Source: Chloroflexota bacterium (GTDB lineage Bacteria; Chloroflexota; UBA6077; JACCZL01). Taken from it: 10,240 nt of DNA. The translations under genes and the position numbers were made by a program. The notes beneath the pieces are model-generated. The model ran no database searches. It had not been told where the DNA came from and saw only the letters and a list, made by a program, of their open reading frames with translations. Positions 7,393 to 10,240 of the stretch are shown piece by piece. The stretch's first letter is position 1; every line of letters starts with the position of its first letter. The stretch spans positions 1 through 10,240 of the forward strand of contig JADLFM010000160.1 in the NCBI GenBank assembly GCA_020845495.1, written 5' to 3'.

Positions 7393-8664
7393 ATGGCTGA
7401 GCACACGTCCCCCCTCGATGTTGCCGCGATCCGCGAAGACTTTCCGATTTTGAAGCGCACCGTCCACGGCGACAAGCCGCTTGTGTACCTCGACAACGCG
7501 GCGACCTCCCAGAAGCCGCGGCAGGTGATTCAGGCACTCGTGGACTACTACGAGCAGTACAACGCCAACATTCACCGGGGTATCCACACGCTGGCCGAAG
7601 AGGCGACCGGCCTCTACGAGGGGGCGCGCGCCAAGGCGGCGAAGTTCATCGGAGCGAGCGGCCCGGACGAGATCATCCTGACCCGCAACACCACCGAGTC
7701 GCTGAACCTCGTGGCCTACACCTGGGCGACCGAGAACATCGGCCCCGGCGACGAGATCGTCATCTCGACGATGGAGCACCACTCCAACATCGTCCCCTGG
7801 CAGTGGCTGGTGCAGCGGCAGGGAGCCGTCCTCAAGTACGCCGAAGTCGACGACAGTGGACAGATCGACCTTGCCCAGATCGAGCAACTGGTGACTCCGC
7901 GCACGAAGCTCGTCTCGATCATGCACATGTCGAACGTGCTCGGCACCATCAACCCGGTCAAGGAGATCAGCCAGATCGCCCACCGCAACGGCGCGCTGAT
8001 GCTGGTGGACGGCGCGCAGAGCGTCCCACACCTCCCGGTGGACGTCAAGGATCTCGACTGCGACTTCCTGGCCTTCTCCTCGCACAAGATGATGGGGCCG
8101 ACGGGCGTCGGCGTGCTCTGGGGCCGGCGGGAGATCCTCCAGGCGATGCGCCCGTTCCTGGGTGGCGGCGAGATGATCGACATCGTCGAGCGGGACAGCG
8201 TGACCTACAACGTCCTGCCCTGGAAGTTCGAGGCCGGCACCCCGAACATCGGCGATGTGATCGCGTTCGGGGCGGCTATCGACTACCTCACCAGCCTGGG
8301 CATGGCCCGCGTCCGCGAGCACGAGGTCGAGATCACCCAGTATGCGCTGAAGAAGATCGGCGGCATCGAGGGCGTGACGATCTACGGCCCGAAGGACGCC
8401 CACCAGCGCGGCGGCGTCGTGGCCTTCACCATCGAGGGCGTCCACCCGCACGACCTCGGCCAGATCGTGGACTACGAGGGCGTGGCGATCCGCGCGGGGC
8501 AGCACTGCTGCCAGGTGCTCTCGCAGTCGATCGGCGTGCCGGCTACGGCCCGGGCCAGCTTCTACGTCTACAACACGCCTGAAGAGGTCGATGCTCTGGT
8601 GGCGGCTGTGGAGTCCGCTCGCGAGATCTTTGCGACGGAGGTGAGCCCGGTTGTCGCTCGATGA
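7393..8664 (+). CDS. sufS: SufS, group II cysteine desulfurase
   Basis: The 423-residue PLP enzyme removes sulfur from L-cysteine as an enzyme-bound persulfide, giving alanine, and passes the sulfur to SufU. Visible marks are Y-L-D-N-A-A-T-S-Q-K-P (32-42), N-I-H-R-G-I-H-T-L-A (59-68), the PLP lysine Lys232 in F-S-S-H-K-M-M-G-P-T-G-V-G, and the catalytic Cys372 in R-A-G-Q-H-C-C. The usual family sequence is RAGHHC-A; here a second cysteine (373) follows directly. The length is slightly above the usual 405-415. ATG at 7393 has AGGA (7383-7386) upstream. The 3' end overlaps sufU by 14 bases, consistent with the pair acting together. Confidence 0.97.
   Translation: MAEHTSPLDVAAIREDFPILKRTVHGDKPLVYLDNAATSQKPRQVIQALVDYYEQYNANIHRGIHTLAEEATGLYEGARAKAAKFIGASGPDEIILTRNTTESLNLVAYTWATENIGPGDEIVISTMEHHSNIVPWQWLVQRQGAVLKYAEVDDSGQIDLAQIEQLVTPRTKLVSIMHMSNVLGTINPVKEISQIAHRNGALMLVDGAQSVPHLPVDVKDLDCDFLAFSSHKMMGPTGVGVLWGRREILQAMRPFLGGGEMIDIVERDSVTYNVLPWKFEAGTPNIGDVIAFGAAIDYLTSLGMARVREHEVEITQYALKKIGGIEGVTIYGPKDAHQRGGVVAFTIEGVHPHDLGQIVDYEGVAIRAGQHCCQVLSQSIGVPATARASFYVYNTPEEVDALVAAVESAREIFATEVSPVVAR
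8637..8644 (+). promoter_or_regulatory. Strong ribosome binding site that fixes the sufU TTG start
   Basis: GGAGGTGA lies inside the end of sufS, six bases before TTG at 8651. It is the best Shine-Dalgarno match in the operon. It decides the start, because an in-frame TGA lies just upstream (8642-8644) and no ATG or GTG precedes the conserved N-terminus. Confidence 0.8.
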
Positions 8665-9097
8665 TCTGTACAAGGAAGTGATCCTCGATCATTATCAGCA
8701 CCCCCGGAATCGGGGCGTCCTCACCGACCCGACCGTCGCCACGCGCGGGCACAACCCGCTCTGCGGCGACGAGGTGCTGCTGGCCGTCAAGATGGATGGC
8801 GACGTCATCGCGGATATCGCGTTCGGCGGGCGCGGCTGCTCGATCAGCCAGGCGTCCGCCTCAATGATGACCGAGAGCGTCAAGGGGCACGGCGTGGCCG
8901 AAGCGACGGCGCTGGCTGGCGGGTTCAAGGAGCTGATGGCTGGCAGCGGCTCGGCGGACGGCCTGGGCGACAACGAGGACTTGCAGGCGCTGCAGGGCGT
9001 CAAAAAGTTCCCTGTGCGAGTCAAGTGCGCGCTGTTGCCCTGGACGGCGCTGCTGGAGCTGATCGAACGCTGGGAGTCGGCGCCCTCGAGGAACTGA
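8651..9097 (+). CDS. sufU: SufU, zinc-dependent sulfur acceptor for SufS
   Basis: The 148-residue protein belongs to the IscU/SufU fold. It has the SufU N-terminus L-Y-K-E-V-I-L-D-H-Y-Q-H-P-R-N-R-G, and zinc/sulfur ligands Cys38 and Asp40 (N-P-L-C-G-D-E), Cys63 (G-R-G-C-S-I-S) and Cys126 (R-V-K-C-A-L-L-P-W). These match the Cys41, Asp43, Cys66 and Cys128 set of Bacillus subtilis SufU. The segment around 79-118 is the insertion that separates SufU from IscU. The known role is to take persulfide from SufS through zinc-ligand exchange. The start is TTG at 8651, overlapping sufS by 14 bases. It is the last gene of the operon and is followed by a strong stem-loop. Confidence 0.96.
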   Translation: MSLDDLYKEVILDHYQHPRNRGVLTDPTVATRGHNPLCGDEVLLAVKMDGDVIADIAFGGRGCSISQASASMMTESVKGHGVAEATALAGGFKELMAGSGSADGLGDNEDLQALQGVKKFPVRVKCALLPWTALLELIERWESAPSRN

Positions 9098-9123
9098 CGG
9101 CGGCGTTTCCGCTCACGCAGGCA

Positions 9124-9155
9124 AGGCGGGCCGGGGAGATCTCCCCGGCCTGCTT
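9124..9155 (+). terminator. Stem-loop after sufU, probable operon terminator
   Basis: A perfect 22-base palindrome (9129-9150, half-site GGCCGGGGAGA) extends with wobble pairs to 9124-9155. It begins 27 bases after the sufU stop. Only a weak T-rich stretch (TTCGTGTTGT) follows, so termination may be imperfect or act mainly by 3' end protection. Confidence 0.65.
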
Positions 9156-9158
9156 CGT

Positions 9159-9199
9159 GTTGTCGCCCGCCGGCTGCCGTGCGGGGTTGAGCCGACAAC
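9159..9199 (+). other. Second nested stem-loop downstream of the terminator
   Basis: GTTGTCG (9159-9165) pairs with CGACAAC (9193-9199), enclosing CCCGC/GCGGG (9166-9170 with 9181-9185). It sits directly after the first stem-loop and may be part of the same 3' structure. The function is unknown. Confidence 0.4.
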
Positions 9200-9264
9200 G
9201 AACAGATGCCGAGTCGTGAGGCGTGACACGGGCTGACTCACGCGGCGCAGGACCTTGTTTGTGA

Positions 9265-9332
9265 CGAGGTGCGGGGGCCGGCCATCCGGTGCGGAGCCGG
9301 CCGCGCGGTGCGGCGTGCGGGTGTGTGGCGAG
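9265..9332. repeat. Degenerate leading units of the 36-bp tandem array
   Basis: The stretch contains GGCCATCCGGTGCGG and GTGCGGCGTGCGGGTGTGTG, which are diverged copies of the phrases making up the regular array that starts at 9333. It looks like the older, decayed edge of the array. No gene is visible. Confidence 0.5.
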
Positions 9333-9479
9333 GTGCGGTGTGCGGACGTGTGTGAGGTCGGCCATCCGGTGCGGTGTGCGGACGTGTGTGAGGTCGGCCA
9401 TCCGGTGCGGTGTGCGGACGTGTGTGAGGTCGGCCATCCGGTGCAGCGGTGTGCGGACGTGTGTGAGGTCGGCCATCCG
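9333..9479. repeat. 36-bp tandem repeat, four units
   Basis: Three identical 36-bp units (9333-9368, 9369-9404, 9405-9440) are followed by a fourth of 39 bp (9441-9479) that differs by a 3-base insertion. Each unit starts GTGCGGTGTGCGG and ends GAGGTCGGCCATCCG. There are no spacers between units. The period is a multiple of three, so all frames stay open and give 12-residue repeats, but no ribosome site or recognisable protein supports coding. The array stops 16 bases before the left end of the REP-bounded transposon. Confidence 0.9.
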
Positions 9480-9495
9480 GTGCCGGGTGCGGGGT

Positions 9496-10110
9496 CGGGG
9501 GTTGAAACCCCCGCCTACAATCATCGCGTCGCGTTGCGACGCAGGGTATCGCTCCCACACTGAGAACAAGCTCGGCGGTGAGTGACCTATGGCGGGGACG
9601 TATTCATCCCTAATCTACCATGTGGTGTTCAGTACTAAGATGCGTGAGCCGTGGATCAGCCGCGCTATTGAGCAACGCGTCTGGGGATATCTCGGTGGCA
9701 TTGCCGATCAACATGGCATGTTGTCGCTGGGGATCGGCGGAGTTGACGACCATCTGCACGTCGTCGTCGCCATCCCACCGGTATGGCTGTCAGTCGCGCC
9801 GTTCAACTGCTGAAAGGGGGTTCGTCTCGCTGGATTCACAGCACATTCCCCGACCTCGTGGGTTTCGGCTGGCAAGACGGCTACGGAGCATTCTCAGTGA
9901 GTCGACCACGCCTTGCCTCAACGCTGGACTACGTCGCCCGACAGCGTGAACGTCACGAAGGATGGAGCTTCGAGCTTGAGTACCGAGAGCTGCTCGAACG
10001 GCACCAGATCGAATATGACTTGACCCACCTTCTCGACGAAGGGCCGGGTACTGCTGTCTCTCCTCGTCGCGAAGCGACTGAATGATTGTAGGCGGGGGTT
10101 TTAACCCCCG
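9496..10110 (+). mobile_element. REP-bounded RAYT transposon, 615 bp
   Basis: The element is framed by two inverted REP units. Left: 8-bp stem CGGGGGTT/AACCCCCG (9496-9513), 12-base linker with CTAC, second hairpin GCGTCGC/GCGACGC (9526-9542). Right: hairpin GTCGC-GAA-GCGAC (10066-10078), 14-base linker ending GTAGG, 8-bp stem CGGGGGTT/AACCCCCG (10093-10110). The outer 30 bases of the two ends match at 29 positions when one is reversed. A single tyrosine transposase gene lies between. This is the arrangement of REP-associated tyrosine transposases, related to IS200/IS605, which cut single-stranded DNA at hairpin ends. Linker lengths and end order equal those of the 122-bp element at 2341-2462. 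Confidence 0.85.
9589..10085 (+). pseudogene. RAYT/IS200-like Y1 (HUH) transposase, frameshifted
   Basis: Two overlapping frames together encode one transposase of about 165 residues. The first (9589-9813) starts M-A-G-T-Y-S-S-L-I-Y-H-V-V-F-S-T-K and contains the HUH metal-binding motif D-D-H-L-H (His55, His57). The second (ATG-like at 9783, to 10085) continues with A-V-Q-L-L-K-G-G-S-S-R-W-I, W-Q-D-G-Y-G-A-F-S-V-S and D-Y-V-A-R-Q, whose Tyr (residue 50 of that frame) is the likely nucleophile. The frame changes near 9780: one missing base after the I-P-P codons (or two extra) explains it. Both catalytic parts are otherwise intact, so the event looks recent. GGTGAG (9577-9582) precedes the ATG. 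The last residues and the stop are encoded within the right REP unit. Confidence 0.85.
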
Positions 10111-10113
10111 ACT

Positions 10114-10239
10114 CCGCTGCGCACCCCGGGACCGCTGCGCACCCCGGGACCGCTGCGCACCCCGGGACCGCTGCGCACCCCGGGACCGCTGCGCACCCCG
10201 GGACCGCTGCGCACCCCGGGACCGCTGCGCACCCCGGGA
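10114..10239. repeat. 18-bp tandem repeat, seven or more units, running off the window
   Basis: Seven identical copies of CCGCTGCGCACCCCGGGA run head to tail from 10114 to 10239, and the next unit has begun at 10240. The array starts three bases after the outer stem of the right REP unit. There are no spacers and no divergence between visible units, which suggests recent expansion or homogenisation. Its true length is unknown. Confidence 0.92.
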
Positions 10240-10240
10240 C

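Noticed and set aside
7381..8673. Long minus-strand open frame opposite sufS
   Set aside because: A shadow of sufS, which has all its catalytic motifs on the plus strand.
9333..9479. CRISPR array
   Set aside because: The 36-bp units are directly adjacent with no unique spacers, and no cas gene is present. It is a plain tandem repeat.
9021..9569. Minus-strand protein with M-A-D-L-T-H-V-R-T-P repeats
   Set aside because: It would read through the REP hairpin, the tandem array, the terminator and into sufU antisense, with no ribosome site. The repeats come from the 36-bp DNA period.
10114..10240. CRISPR array or repeat-protein gene
   Set aside because: The 18-bp units have no spacers, and no start or ribosome site supports coding.

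Overview
The window is GC-rich bacterial DNA whose core is a complete SUF iron-sulfur cluster assembly operon on the plus strand: an Rrf2/IscR-type regulator, sufC, sufB, sufD, a small Rieske ferredoxin, sufS and sufU (2624-9097). The gene order, the Rieske gene between sufD and sufS, SufU instead of SufE/IscU, the GVYG-repeat Tat-exported pseudogene and the intergenic repeats all fit a Chloroflexota (Thermomicrobia-like) genome. That assignment is inference from gene content, since there is no rRNA or other taxonomic marker here.

Layout: 1-671 is the 3' part of an IS66-like DDE transposase, cut by the window edge. 647-1321 (minus) is an unrecognised membrane-anchored protein in DNA of clearly lower GC, convergent with and overlapping the transposase end. 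1448-2350 is a Tat-exported glycine-rich repeat protein broken by an in-frame TAA and cut off at its 3' end by a 122-bp mobile element made of two inverted REP sequences (2341-2462). Next come a promoter with an overlapping perfect inverted-repeat operator (2519-2570) and the SUF operon. Two gaps inside the operon (sufB-sufD and Rieske-sufS) each hold a member of a second repeat family. A strong stem-loop follows sufU (9124-9155). A 36-bp tandem repeat (9333-9479) then leads into a REP-bounded RAYT (IS200-like, HUH tyrosine transposase) element with a frameshifted transposase (9496-10110). An 18-bp tandem repeat follows directly and runs off the window end.

How the genes work together: SufS takes sulfur from cysteine, SufU accepts the persulfide, and the SufBC2D scaffold assembles clusters with SufC as the ATPase. 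The Rrf2 protein, with three cysteines placed as in IscR, probably senses Fe-S status and represses its own promoter. The Rieske protein is probably an electron carrier, but its role in SUF is not established by sequence.

The most interesting material is the paired REP/RAYT system. An autonomous 615-bp element and a non-autonomous 122-bp relative share end architecture exactly: a GTAG foot, an 8-bp hairpin, fixed linkers and a second hairpin. Their stem sequences differ by compensatory changes. The autonomous copy is sandwiched between two unrelated tandem arrays.
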